The notes under the pieces were generated by a model, which saw nothing but the letters and a program-made list of their open reading frames with translations, did no database searches and was not told where the DNA came from. Of a DNA stretch of 33,468 bases, positions 1-11,000 are shown piece after piece. Where the stretch lies: positions 1-33,468 of the forward strand of contig JAUCBJ010007845.1 of NCBI GenBank assembly GCA_032718475.1, read 5' to 3'. Each line of letters starts with the position of its first letter. The first letter of the stretch is position 1. Made by a program: the position numbers and the translations under genes. Origin of the DNA: Nemertoderma westbladi. Its lineage: Eukaryota > Xenacoelomorpha > Nemertodermatida > Nemertodermatidae.

Positions 1-1404
1 CTACAATATACAATAGATCACAATCGAAATAATACTAAATGTACTTGTACAGCAGTACCGGTACCGGTGATGACAGTTAGGCCTACTGACCTACAGAAGC
101 ACCGGTTCAGTTTTACCAGTCACTACGGTATTTTGCAACCCTATTGCCTACTGCAATAAGATTATAACTGTTACTGTTCGCGCTTTTGAAGACCTTTAGC
201 AGTTTAACCTGCCAAAATTTATATGTCTTTTAGTTAATTAACACACCTTTAGCATACGACAATATTTTATGCTAATAAACAAAACATTAGCCGAAGCCAG
301 CCCATGCGCGATCATTCACCCGATGGATCTACACCCGGGAGGCTGAATTCGGATGCTTAGATTTTATTATTGCAGTATAAGGTTGCAGTGTAAGCCTACT
401 GTATTATTCGATTGATCGCTAATATGTAATTTCTGACAGATATTATTAACTTTCGGGAAATATTAACAGTTCCTTTAGGACGTGGCGCTCTATCTATTTA
501 AACAGAGCTAGGACTTATACTAAACGCAACGATAAGGCTTATGATTAAAGTATAAGTCGCATTCTTTAGGAAATGCTTTGTTACCAGTCACATCACACTC
601 ACAATTATGCACACTATTCTGCCGACCGTCAGTATATTTGATCACACATAAAGAGAATAGCAATTGACTCAGGTAGTGTCTACTAAATAACATTAGATTC
701 AATACACACCACATTGATATAAATCGCAATTGTTATATATAGCCCGCCTCTCTAACCTGTAGTGTATCAAGAAAATTGGGAATTTTGGGTGATTTATCCG
801 TATTCTCCAAAGAGCAATATTTCCATCAACAAATAGATACAATTAATAACTGACGGTAAATAGCAGTACAAACAATATGATTAGTGCAGTTAAATTAAGT
901 GAGGTAACACCGCCGGTAACAGTTATACTTTCTATAATCTAAGCAGTTTTACTAGAGTTCTTAGAGCCGGTGTTTCTGGCTTAGACAGCAATAACAACAA
1001 AGTATCAAGTAAAAACAGTAAGACTGAACACTCTCCTTATGATCGGCCGAAAAGCTACACGTCGACAGGAAAAATCGCTCTGATTGGCTCAAGCCAAACA
1101 AAGAACCATGCATCCACTGGCTGTTTCCATGTCAGCAACCAGCTGTTAGATGTCGTAATATGAATCATCACGGCTAAGCTGTGAAAGGTAGTTGGTGCAT
1201 TGCAGGTTTTTTGCCTTACCATGTCCGCCAAAACACGTATATAGCAGAATGACTTTTATGTCCGTTAAAACACCTGTAACGGTACCTTGCGGGCGAGGGG
1301 AATATATATACAGTTAGAGAACCTTTTTAGAGTATTCCAGCGCCTGGGGGGAAACTGGATTGCGAAGCAAAAGGGGCCAGTTATATCCCACAGAAGCTTT
1401 TACA
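1..1404 (-). mobile_element. Truncated older BEL/Pao relative: 5' LTR plus start of leader
   Basis: Positions 175-1404 align along their whole length with the LTRs of the large BEL element (3631-4792 and 18324-19485). Shared blocks include the words around 290-310, 405-425 and 455-495. By eye the identity is roughly 75-80%, so this is a separate, older copy. Read on the minus strand it begins TGTAAAAGC and ends GCGCGAACA, giving the TG...CA ends expected of an LTR. Positions 1-174 resemble 18175-18323, the leader just inside the 5' LTR of the large element. This is therefore the 5' LTR of a same-orientation element whose body lies to the left of the window. No coding region is visible in it. 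Confidence 0.8.
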
Positions 1405-1405
1405 A

Positions 1406-1541
1406 ATGGCGTAGGCCAGTTGAATGGCTTAGGCCAGTTGAATGGCTTAGGCCAGTTGAATGGCTTAGGCCAATTGAATGGCTTAGGCCAGTTGAATGGC
1501 TTAGGCCAATTGAATGGCTTAGGCCAGTTGAATGGCTTAGG
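1406..1541. repeat. 18-bp minisatellite, about 7 copies
   Basis: The unit TTAGGCCAGTTGAATGGC is repeated about seven and a half times with only G/A changes between copies. It begins one or two bases after the end of the LTR at 1404 and ends at the start of the Ty3/gypsy remnant. The unit length is a multiple of three, so open frames through it are trivial, and I do not regard them as genes. Confidence 0.95.
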
Positions 1542-1544
1542 CTA

Positions 1545-2930
1545 TGATCTGTTGCAATGGCTTGGTGAGGAGATTAAGCTAGTGGCATGCGGCAGACGTT
1601 GCCTCACAGACTGTGAAACAAGGTGGGCGACAATCAAATTACTGTAGAATGTGCTGCCATAAAATATGGAAAATGAATGAATGCCGTCTGTACTTGGTGG
1701 GGCTTCCGACTTTTACAGTCGTGACTCATCACCAACCGCTGGTTCGCATATTCAATGACTTTACGTAGATCAAGTCGAGAACTCAAAGATCCAGCGAATA
1801 AAGAATGATTTACAATCCCGATATGAGTTCCGTTTGGAGTGGAAACCAGGGAAATCCCGTAGGAGAGCCGATGGACTGAGCAGAAAACCCATAGACGACC
1901 ATGACTCTCAGGAAAAATATGACTCTGAGACTACTCATAGGCTTACTTCAGTAATTGCTGAACTAGGTGTTAACGCAGAGGAGAAACCAATGCCAATATG
2001 GATGACCCATTTATAAAGGACCTCAGGCAAATTGCGCTCGCTTCCTAAGCCTATACAGAACGCTTGTATGGGTATACATATGTAAATGAATGAGCTTGGG
2101 ATCCTTCATCCAAACAAGTCACGCTTTGCTGCGGCATTTCGGAGACCTCGATGTCCCTATTATACTGCGAACGTATGGAGGACCCCAATTCGACTCTCAC
2201 TATTCTAAAACATTCGTCAACCACTGGGGAGTAAACTGGGGTCAAGTACGCCCCATTACCCCACCAGCAATGGCCACACAGAGGCATCAGAAAGGCTCTG
2301 CATATTAAATGTAAACAACCGGACATAAACTCAGAGGAATTTAATGAAGGTTTGATGGAAATCCGAAATTCACCTAGTTCGAAATTCGAGAGCTAATATC
2401 ATTTCTCAAAGTGAAATCGATTTTGGGCGTCTCCTCCGTACGCGACTAGCTGCTCACCATTATAAATTTTCCCAAGTCCAGGCAAGATACAGCCGACTAA
2501 GCGTCTGCAAACACTCGTCAGAAATCGGAGCAATACTACAACCAAATCAGCACACGATCTTCAACCCATTAAGATCGGAACATGACCTACTATAGATATA
2601 TAGTATATAGTATAGTATATACTATATACTACTTGTTTATGCTCCGATCATGACATACTATAGATAGATCTATAGTAGGTCATGATCGGAGCATAAACAA
2701 GGATTCAGGACCCAAAATCAAAGCGCTGGACTCAAATTGGAACCGTAGTTGGGGTAGGAAGAAATCGTGACTATAGGGTGAAGTTGCCTTCTGTGCCCAC
2801 GTCCTGGCCGCTACCTACGGACGTACATGTCACGCCATCACCGACACGGAACTCATCATGTCTGCTTCTGAGACCAACAAGTACAACCATGGGACTGAAA
2901 ACTTTGAAACTGAAAGTAATTAAGCTCTTC
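1545..2930 (+). pseudogene. Ty3/gypsy pol remnant (RNase H to integrase C-terminus)
   Basis: Translating the plus strand with frame changes gives the 3' part of a Ty3/gypsy polyprotein in the right order. RNase H with its linker lies at 1600-1900 (an E-T-R-W-A-T-I motif, then YLVGLP, THHQPLV and the EWKPGKSRRRADGLSRKP motif at 1834-1890). The integrase core lies at 2100-2310 (RTYGGPQFDS, then PHYPTSNGHTEAS). The post-integrase tail lies at 2702-2800 (IQDPKSKRW, VGRNRDYRVKL). The copy is dead: it has stops near 1645 and 1765, several frameshifts, a missing integrase N-terminus, and Tyr where the catalytic Asp normally stands in the DGGPQF motif. No LTR for it is visible. It is much older than the BEL element next to it. 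Confidence 0.8.
2573..2701. repeat. Long palindrome inside the gypsy remnant
   Basis: Positions 2632-2665 and 2668-2701 are reverse complements over 34 bases with one mismatch and a 2-base loop. A third copy of the arm (word ACATGACCTACTATAGAT) lies in direct orientation at about 2579-2596. Between them is an AT-rich palindromic stretch of TAGTATA words. The structure sits between two parts of the gypsy reading frame, so it was inserted there or replaced part of it. Confidence 0.85.
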
Positions 2931-3630
2931 TTAGACATAGCTACCGCTTCAGGGAGAAACACGTTAAATTATCAAACTTTATCACGACTTCAAAGTAACA
3001 AACTTAATATAGTTGAAAGAAACTTTTGAAGTAATAAAAAGTTCTTTTGAAGTACAAAAATGGGAGTTATGATGGCCCTATTAAAATACTGTACTTAATA
3101 TACGGTAAGGAATCAGGATGATGGGATACAGTACTGCTTATGGTGATACTGCTACCAGTTATGGTGATGGGCAGAGAGTGATAGGCCCCGGAGGCCTATA
3201 CTTCTGCACTTGTACTGCTTCCATACGTACTGTATATAATATATACTAAATATTATATATTGGTTGTCTTTATTATATTAATCATTTATATGGTGCCACA
3301 CACACTAAGTTCATAACAATATTTAGTTTATATTTTACTTGTGTATTATTGACCGGACCCTTATTACCACAATTAAGTAACCTGCATCAAATCTTGTAAC
3401 ATGTGTTAACTTTCGTATATTGCTTTGGATCCCCCAACACGCCTCTGTAACCTGCTCCTTTAAATGGCAATGGGTCCAGGACAATAGATCCGGTCAACGG
3501 GTCCGGTCAACTGAGCAATAGGTCCGGTGAGTAGCCTTTGCCGACATTGTCAGGCAGACAAACGATATGACCTAACCGGCTAGCGCGACTTGAAATTTTG
3601 GTGCTGTGTGACGGGATCCAAGAAGGATCC
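2931..3630. other. Non-coding stretch left of the BEL element
   Basis: I see no gene here. The first part may be the extreme 3' end of the gypsy remnant. Positions 3475-3535 hold three or four irregular copies of a GGTCCGGTCAA-like word. The sequence ends in GGATCCAAGAAGGATCC directly before the BEL LTR. Confidence 0.6.
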
Positions 3631-4792
3631 TGTTTGCGCTTTTAAGACTTTTGACAGTTTAACCTGCCAAATTGGGATGTCTTTTAGATGATAGATAGTC
3701 TTTAGCCTATGACGAGTATTTGATACACTACATTAGCCGAAGCCAGTCTATGCGCAACCATTCACACGCTGGATATACCCGGGAGACTGGATTCGGAAGC
3801 TTAACTTGATTGAGGTGTAAGCCTACTGTATTATTCGACTGATCGTAATATATAATCTCTGACAAATATTATTCACTTTCGGGAAATATTAACAGTTCCT
3901 TTAGGACGTGGCGCTCTAAATATGTAAACAGAGTTATGACTTAAACTAGACACAACGAACTGGCTATAGATTCACGTATATGGCGCATTCTTTAGGAAAT
4001 GCTTTGTTATCAGTTACAATCATACACAATGCTGCACAATACTGCACACTAATCTGCCGACCTTCACTAATTTTAGTCACATATAAAGAGAGCAACAGAC
4101 AATCTATGTCGGGCCTATGAAATAGCATTAGATTCACTTCAAACCACTTAATGTAAGTCGCAATCGTTATATGTATCCGGTCTCTCTAACCTTTAGTATA
4201 TCAAGAAGATTGGGGTGTCTGATTTTTGATCAGTATTCCGATATAATATTTATTCAACAAATATAATGAATAACCGACAGCAAAGCAGTAATGTTAAGTA
4301 AGATATGTATGATATGTTAAGGTAAGAGTTGAGTTGTTTTGGTTTGATAACAGATATACGTTCTATAATTAAGCCTACTAATGTTAAGCTAAAGACTGAA
4401 ACACGGAGGTGCCAAAAGCCGGTGTTCTTAGGCTCTGGGCAAAAACATATACACTGAATTCATGAGTTTCTGTATCCAACCTCCAACACAGAGTCAAAAA
4501 ACGCTCTGATTGGTCGACCGAACAAAGAGAGAACAAAGAACAAAGAAATGTTCGACGTGGCAATATCAGCTGTTAGCCGTCGTCATGGTAGCCACACTGT
4601 TTTCAAGAGTATCCGGCTTATTGCGTCACAAAATTGCGGATTATGTCCGCTAAAGTACACCTACAGAAGAAATTACTCTTATGTCCTCTAAAACACCAGT
4701 ACAGTAAGGACACGGCCTTTTTATGCCCAGTAAACCAACTACAGAGTACTTTACGGGGAAAATAACCGGCTAGTTACGCAAAAGCCTTTACA
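3631..4792 (-). repeat. 3' LTR of the BEL element
   Basis: This is a direct repeat of 18324-19485. On the minus strand it starts TGTAAAGGC and ends GCGCAAACA. Differences from the 5' LTR are seen near 3649, 3756, 3908, 4056, 4241-4243 and 4654. Confidence 0.95.
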
Positions 4793-4812
4793 CCGCTCCC
4801 AGAAAATGGGAT
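4793..4812 (-). promoter_or_regulatory. Candidate polypurine tract
   Basis: On the minus strand the bases directly before the 3' LTR read GGGAGCGG, followed by the LTR start TGTAAAGG. This is where the primer for plus-strand DNA synthesis lies in LTR retrotransposons. The tract is short, and the assignment rests on position and purine content. Confidence 0.5.
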
Positions 4813-4865
4813 TTAAGTCTATAAAATATAACAAATCACAGTTTCTAAAATATAAAAATACTCTA

Positions 4866-6392
4866 AACAGTTAGTCTTTCTTACGCGGACGGCGTTTACG
4901 CAGTTTTTTGAGGCTAGCAAGAGTCCTTTTCTCTTTGGGGCGAGCCACTTTACTAGGAGGGCTGTAACTCCTGGGTAAAGGGTGCAATATGATTGCATCA
5001 GAAGGTGTAGGATTATGGTCGGGGTGTCCACCGTTTCGATATGCTTCTCCTCGAGCTGATTTTCCTCCGCTCGTAGCTGGATACGTTCATCCAAAAACTC
5101 TCGCAGAGAATAGGATCGTCCAAGTTCGATAACTTCTTAGAGATTCTGGATTTCCCGATCAAACTGAGATATAGTTACTTTGTTGACCGCTTGGACTTGC
5201 TAGTGCAATTTACGTTTATCTGAACAAGCGTAAGTTCTTTTTCTGATCTTTGTAGAATAGCGTCTAACTCATTTGGTACAACGCTCTCCGCCACTTTGGT
5301 GACAGGTTATATCGTGTTAAGCCGGGACGATGGTAAGGGTTAAACGGCGATATTAAATGTCCGCGTCCCAATCCGGCTAGGTAGGATGGGCTAATATCTA
5401 GGAAGCCCACAACCGGGTGCCACCGACTAATTGTTCAGGTAACACTAGATCTTTGAGCAGTGAGTACAGCTCGGGAGGATCCGTCATACTAATAGGATCA
5501 AGAGTCTGAGGTCTCACTAGGGAATGAGGAGGTCTGATCGAGTATTCCGAAACTCTGATCATTGGTTTATTTAAGGATCATCTGAGTCGAACGAGCGTAG
5601 GTGATACATCGAACAAGTTTCGCTCGAAACTCCCATAAATATAGCGAGTAAAACCGTGTTTAAAGCAACGTCTCCGCGGATGTTTGTGTCTTTCTGTTTG
5701 TTGGGTGGGTCTTGGGCATTCATCGCAATAATACCAAAAACGCACGTCTGGTAGGGGAAACGCGAGCAATCTTTCTCCAGCTTACAATATTCCTCCATCT
5801 GCTTGAAGCTATCCGGTACAACAGGTAGCGGTTGATCGGCGGTAAGATACATCATAGTGGAATAGAGCCGTTTGAGTTCTACCATGCGGTCATGATGTAT
5901 ACCTTGAGGATACCGAGTTTCTAGATTCTGTTGACTGGTAATATCGAGATAGGTTTCTCTTAAAATTACAGGTATTTGGTGAAGTTGCTGCGTTTATCCG
6001 GCTCTTCAACATCTTCACTTTCGAGTCGGTTTCGAATAGAATTTTCGTGTTCGAGTCTCAGTTTATCATTCCGCTTCCGCTGGGTATGATATTTAAATAA
6101 AACCATTTCCCTTTTCGGTGTCTATATCGTCCGTATCATGTAGGTCGATAGGATGACCAGTAGTTAAGAAGTCCACATACGTATCATTACGATGTGTATA
6201 GCGAGCGGTGAATTTCCTATAGTCCAACTCACGCGTGAGCTGCTCTTGGGACATTGGCGGTTCGATATAACGACCATCGTCCTCCGCAGCAGTTGGACCA
6301 GCGTCGCCGCGTATCAAGCTATCAACAAACGCTTGTAAAGGTAGAGTATATCGCTCCCTGATACCAAGATCATCTTCTATCAACTCAATCAT
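4866..6392 (-). pseudogene. Degenerate extra ORF between pol and the 3' LTR
   Basis: Starting from an ATG at 6392, protein-like sequence can be followed down to a stop at 4866, but only by changing frame about six times and passing in-frame stops. The clearest blocks are 6392-6093 (acidic, begins MIELIEDDLG), about 6107-5965 (charged, KYHTQRKRNDKLRLE), about 5965-5760 (open through ITSQQNLETRYPQG), 5769-5578 (with a C-x2-C group and many His and Arg), about 5564-5405, and a Gln/Glu-rich coiled-coil-like part near 5150-5050. The last block ends in a very basic tail (KKLRKRRPRKKD). An intact version would be near 500 residues. I do not recognise the family. It has no obvious signal peptide or membrane segments, so I see no support for an envelope protein. 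It is far more damaged than gag-pol although the LTRs are nearly identical, so the damage probably predates this insertion. Confidence 0.5.
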
Positions 6393-8035
6393 ATCTGCTA
6401 TATAAGTTTATCCATATTATAATGAGTTTATATTTAGGCGAGCGGGCGTCGCTGCCTACCCCTCTCTGCCCCCGGACAGTGCGAGATCCTCAGCACTGGT
6501 GTACTTTCGCCGATGTGCCTATCGCCAACGTCGTAGCTGCACAACGACTACAACGACCAGCACGAGCCACTCCACCGTCCGTCCCAAAGGCTTAGATATA
6601 CTTCAGGTTCTTACTGGAGAGTTAGGGTTACTTTCACAATTGCGACTCGCTACTGTAAACACACCTTAGTAGTAACATTCACCTACAAACGCACAAATTC
6701 CACATAACTGTCACAAATTGTACACGTTCTATCACACATTCGGGTCATTTGTCCGTTAGTCAAGTGCTTTCCAGAATGTCACGGTGTTATTATGTATCCT
6801 TGGATACTAGCGGTGTGCTATTTATTCCGTATGCTATTCAATGTGGCAAGCCTTCTATTGTTCTTTTAACTCACTTCTAATTCTAGCGTGGTTGTTGCCA
6901 TGGTGACATTATGGAAAGCTAGCAGTAGAATTAGGGTAATTCTCATGCATACAGATCTGGGATGCTATTTAATAGTAATTCTTTAATTGTCAATATCCTC
7001 TCTATATATGATTTTATGAATTTTATCGGCTATTGACTATATATTGGAGATTCTCGCACACAAATACACTTAATAGAGTGAATCTCCGCTCCCATGATCT
7101 ATTAATTAATGGAATTTTGGGAATGTTATAAATTGTATAAAATGACAATTTATTAAATTCATTGAAATATATGAATTTAAATTTATTCCCGTAAATTTTA
7201 TTATTTAATGTTAAATAGACGTAATTTTATTCCAGAACGTGTCTGGGGACTGGGATCCTTGATTCTAGGAATTTTGTCCTTTTAAGAGTATCGGTAAGTG
7301 CTACGATATCTTAATCGACTAGAATGTTAAAGGATCTAAAATTTGACAGATTTTGTAAATATTAATAATTAATATTTAGGATGGGCACCAGTTTATTCCA
7401 GAACTTGTCTGGGGACGTTAACCACTGATTCTAGAATTTTGTCTTTCAAGTATATCGGTGGGTGCCGCGATATCTTAATCGACTAGGATTGCAGATGGTC
7501 AAAGGGTTTAACAGATTTATTTTGCGTTATACGCTACTGTTAAAGGGAAATCACGCTACTATATGTATTATTTAATATACGGTATGAGAGCAATATCGCA
7601 CGAAGCAATGTCAGTGTGAAGAGGCAAGTCGTTTCCAAGGTCTACCCAGAGCTTGGTTTAGCCTAGACACGAGGATCTGAACTTTGCATTCCTAATACTC
7701 TGCCTACCAATAATACTTGAATATAGTAGTGGCTTTATTGTACTTTAATAAGTACGGACATTTCATCTTACTATAGTTACGTATTCGTAATGTAATACGG
7801 GCAGCAAGGAAAGAGAAAAAGAATTGTTTCTCGCCATCGCACTAAATATATAATATAAGTAATTACGTAATAAACGCGAATATATTGCACTAATCTACTA
7901 AATAATCGCTAAAATAACATGCTACTAAATAAAATTAAATAAAACGATTATAATAAAATTACATAATAATACATACATAAATATAAAATAATAAGAATAT
8001 AAAATAATATGGTCACACGCCCACTCCATATGCTA
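6393..8035. other. Non-coding 3' region of the BEL element
   Basis: No credible gene is visible. The part next to pol (7760-8030) is strongly AT-rich. Positions 7214-7379 and 7380-7545 are a diverged tandem duplication with an offset of 166 bases; both copies hold the word TTATTCCAGAAC and later ATCTTAATCGACTAG. The stretch 6440-6600 is more GC-rich. Confidence 0.7.
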
Positions 8036-11000
8036 CTAAGCTGGGGAGTCCCTAGATGTTTGTTGGATTAGGGAGGTGGTCGTGGGAAGAGTATCTTGTC
8101 TCCCATAGTTTCCGGAGAGTTCTCTGTCTCTTTCCAGTAAACATAAGCGACCAACTGGGCGATTGAGCTGCTGCGTCTCGAAGACAATTCCCGGTTTCTT
8201 GAAGTTACGTCGCATGACGACGAGTTCTACCGATCGCACCAAACCATCATCAGAGATGTGAGTCTCGATGATACGACCTGTCTGCCACCGCTTACGTGGA
8301 AGATCTACATCCACAATAAGAACCATGTCTCCAGCGCTGACGTTTTCTAGCTGCGCAAACCACTTAGTGCGAAGTTGTAGCGTGGGCAGATAATGTTTTT
8401 CAAAATGATCAGCGAAACGACGGGATAACAACTGCATGAGTTGCCAAGTTTGCCGGCAGTATTCGTCTCCGTCTGTGATTTCCGATTGTGGGAGCATGGC
8501 TACAGGTTTCTTTAGTAGGAAATGCGCGGGTGTTAGCGCTTCCAGGGAATCGGGACTCGATGAGACTGGCATAAGCGGTCTCTCGTTGAGATAGGCGGCG
8601 ATTTCCTCCATTAACGTCCGCAAAAGTTCGTCGGTGAGATACGCGCGGCAAGGCACTATAAAGTGAAATGCTGTCTTCACACTTCTTATTAATCTCTCCC
8701 AACTTCCTCCCCACCAAGGGGCGTCGGCGGCGTTGAAGGTCCAGCTAGACGCTGTTACTCGTAGCTGATCGTCCACCTGTCTTTGGTTCCAGTCCTTGAC
8801 GTAAGCTTTGATTTCATTGTTGGCACCAATGAAGTTTGTTCCCTTATCAGATCTCATCGTGTTACTAGTGCCAAAGCGAGCGATCTGTCGTCGTAAGCTT
8901 AATAGAAAGCTGTTGGTAGATAAATCGTTCACCATGTCGAGATGGATAGCTCTACAAGTCATACAAACAAAGATGACACACCATCTCTTGACTATAGTCC
9001 TAGCACGATATACTTCAATAGGGCCAAATAAATCCACACTGGTATTAGTAAAGGGTGGTTCATAGAAGCTTACTCGTTCCCTAGGTAATTCTGCCTCTCG
9101 CTGTGTTAAAGGCCTACTGAATGCTTTCCTACAGGGTATACAGTTCCTAAGAACTTGGTTCAGAGCTCTACGGGGTTTATAAAAATAATAGCGAGTTCGA
9201 ATTTCGCTAAGAACTCGTTCCCTAACAGCATGATAAAGTTTGCTGTGAACGTCTACAATCATCTTGACTTGTATTTCAAGATTTCTAATGAGTATGGGAA
9301 ACTTAGTGTCAAAGGATAGTGGAGCATTCGTTAATCTTCCTCCAACACGTATCAACCCATCTATCATTGTACTAGAGAAACGATCCCTTAAGCGCATCTG
9401 TGGATTTCTCAACAACAGGAAATACTTATCGGAATCCTCATAGCATTGCAGGAGTCTCAGCATCTGCTTGTTGGTTTCGTCATGCTCCTGATAACTGATC
9501 TTCTCCTTCAGAAACCTGTCGGGTATCTTATATTTGGGAAGATCTTTAATAACATGGACCTGCACTGATGTTATTGGAGAGGTATCACCTTTGGCCTTCA
9601 TCCCGGAGTAGTGATGGTGAAAACATCTCTTTAAATATGTAACGGCCTTACAGAGCCGATTCCAGGAACTGTAGTGATGTATCGCTCTCTGCAGAAGAGG
9701 TGAGAGTCCTTGCGAGACATCTGGTATTCCAGATTTCCAATCCTTCTCACGGATTTCCACAACACGTTTATTGGTGGCTGTGGGTTTCTTATCCAAAACG
9801 TCGTCTCCGGAAATATGTAGTACAGACAGATCTACCATGGGTTTGAATAACTTCGATTTACTCGCCCGAGTTTTAGGTTTGACTTTCTCCGCTCCCTTGG
9901 CCTGTCTAATCTCTGCTGTAGTAAGATGAGGAGGCCATTCTTCTTCTTCTTTGTAGAGGAAGTCGGGTCCACCTAACCAGTCTGGAGTGTCTACCAGTTC
10001 TTGTGGAGTTGCTCCCCTGGAAGCGATGTCTGCTGGATTAATCGTTCCGGGGCAATGTCTCCATTGATCCATCGTTGTGCGACTGAGTATAATGGCTACT
10101 CTGTTGGTAACGAAGACGCTGAACTGACAGACTTCATTGGTTATATACTCCAACACGAGTAAAGCGTCGGTCCAATAGACAGTTTTCTCCAGTGGATAGT
10201 CGATCTGTTCTGTTACATTCCGGCCGATGGCTGTAGCGTATAGAGCCGCTTTTAACTCCGCTCGAGGAACTTTCAACTTGTTGTTTATCAATGCCTTAGA
10301 GGTAACCAAGGCGACTTTGATTCCGTCCGGAGTTTCCACCCTTAGGTAGGCTACTATACCTATTCCCATATCGCTGGCGTCTCCAAACACATGGAGTTGA
10401 TAGGAATACGTAGGGAGAACATGACCAAAATATGAACGGGAAATTATAAAGTTCTCGATGGCTGGTAGAGAATCTTCCCATTTCATCCACTTCTTTAACA
10501 ATTCTCCCTTAAGTGGATCGTCCCATGAGTGGTTTTCAAGCCACATTTGTTGTACTAAACTCCGAGCAATCAATATAACTGGGCTAATAAATCCCAATGG
10601 ATCGAAATAAGTGCTCAGGATACTTAAACAAATCCGTTTAGTCCGAACTGGATTATCTCGCTGTTTTAGTTGGAAAAACAGGATATCTCTTTCAGTGTCC
10701 CATTTCAAACCAAGAGTCTTAGTTTCTGGGAGATCATCCTTTATTAGATTCAGGTCTTTTGCTCCTCGATCTTCTACCGGGATCGACTCCAGAAACTCAC
10801 GGGAGTTGCTGGTGAATTTAGTTAATCGAAATCCACCTCTTTTTAAGCACTCTACCGTTCCTTTAGCGACCTCAATGGCTTCTTCGACTGATGGAAGGGA
10901 CTTTAGATTATCGTCCATGTAGATGTCTCGTTTGATATTGTCGATCACCTCTTTAGAGAAGGCGTCTCGGTTGTCATCCGCGGTGGTGCGCACCACGGAA

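Noticed and set aside
1287-1647. Two long repetitive plus-strand reading frames (GQLNGL and RPVEWL repeats)
   Set aside because: They are translations of the 18-bp minisatellite, whose length is a multiple of three; frames through it are open by necessity.
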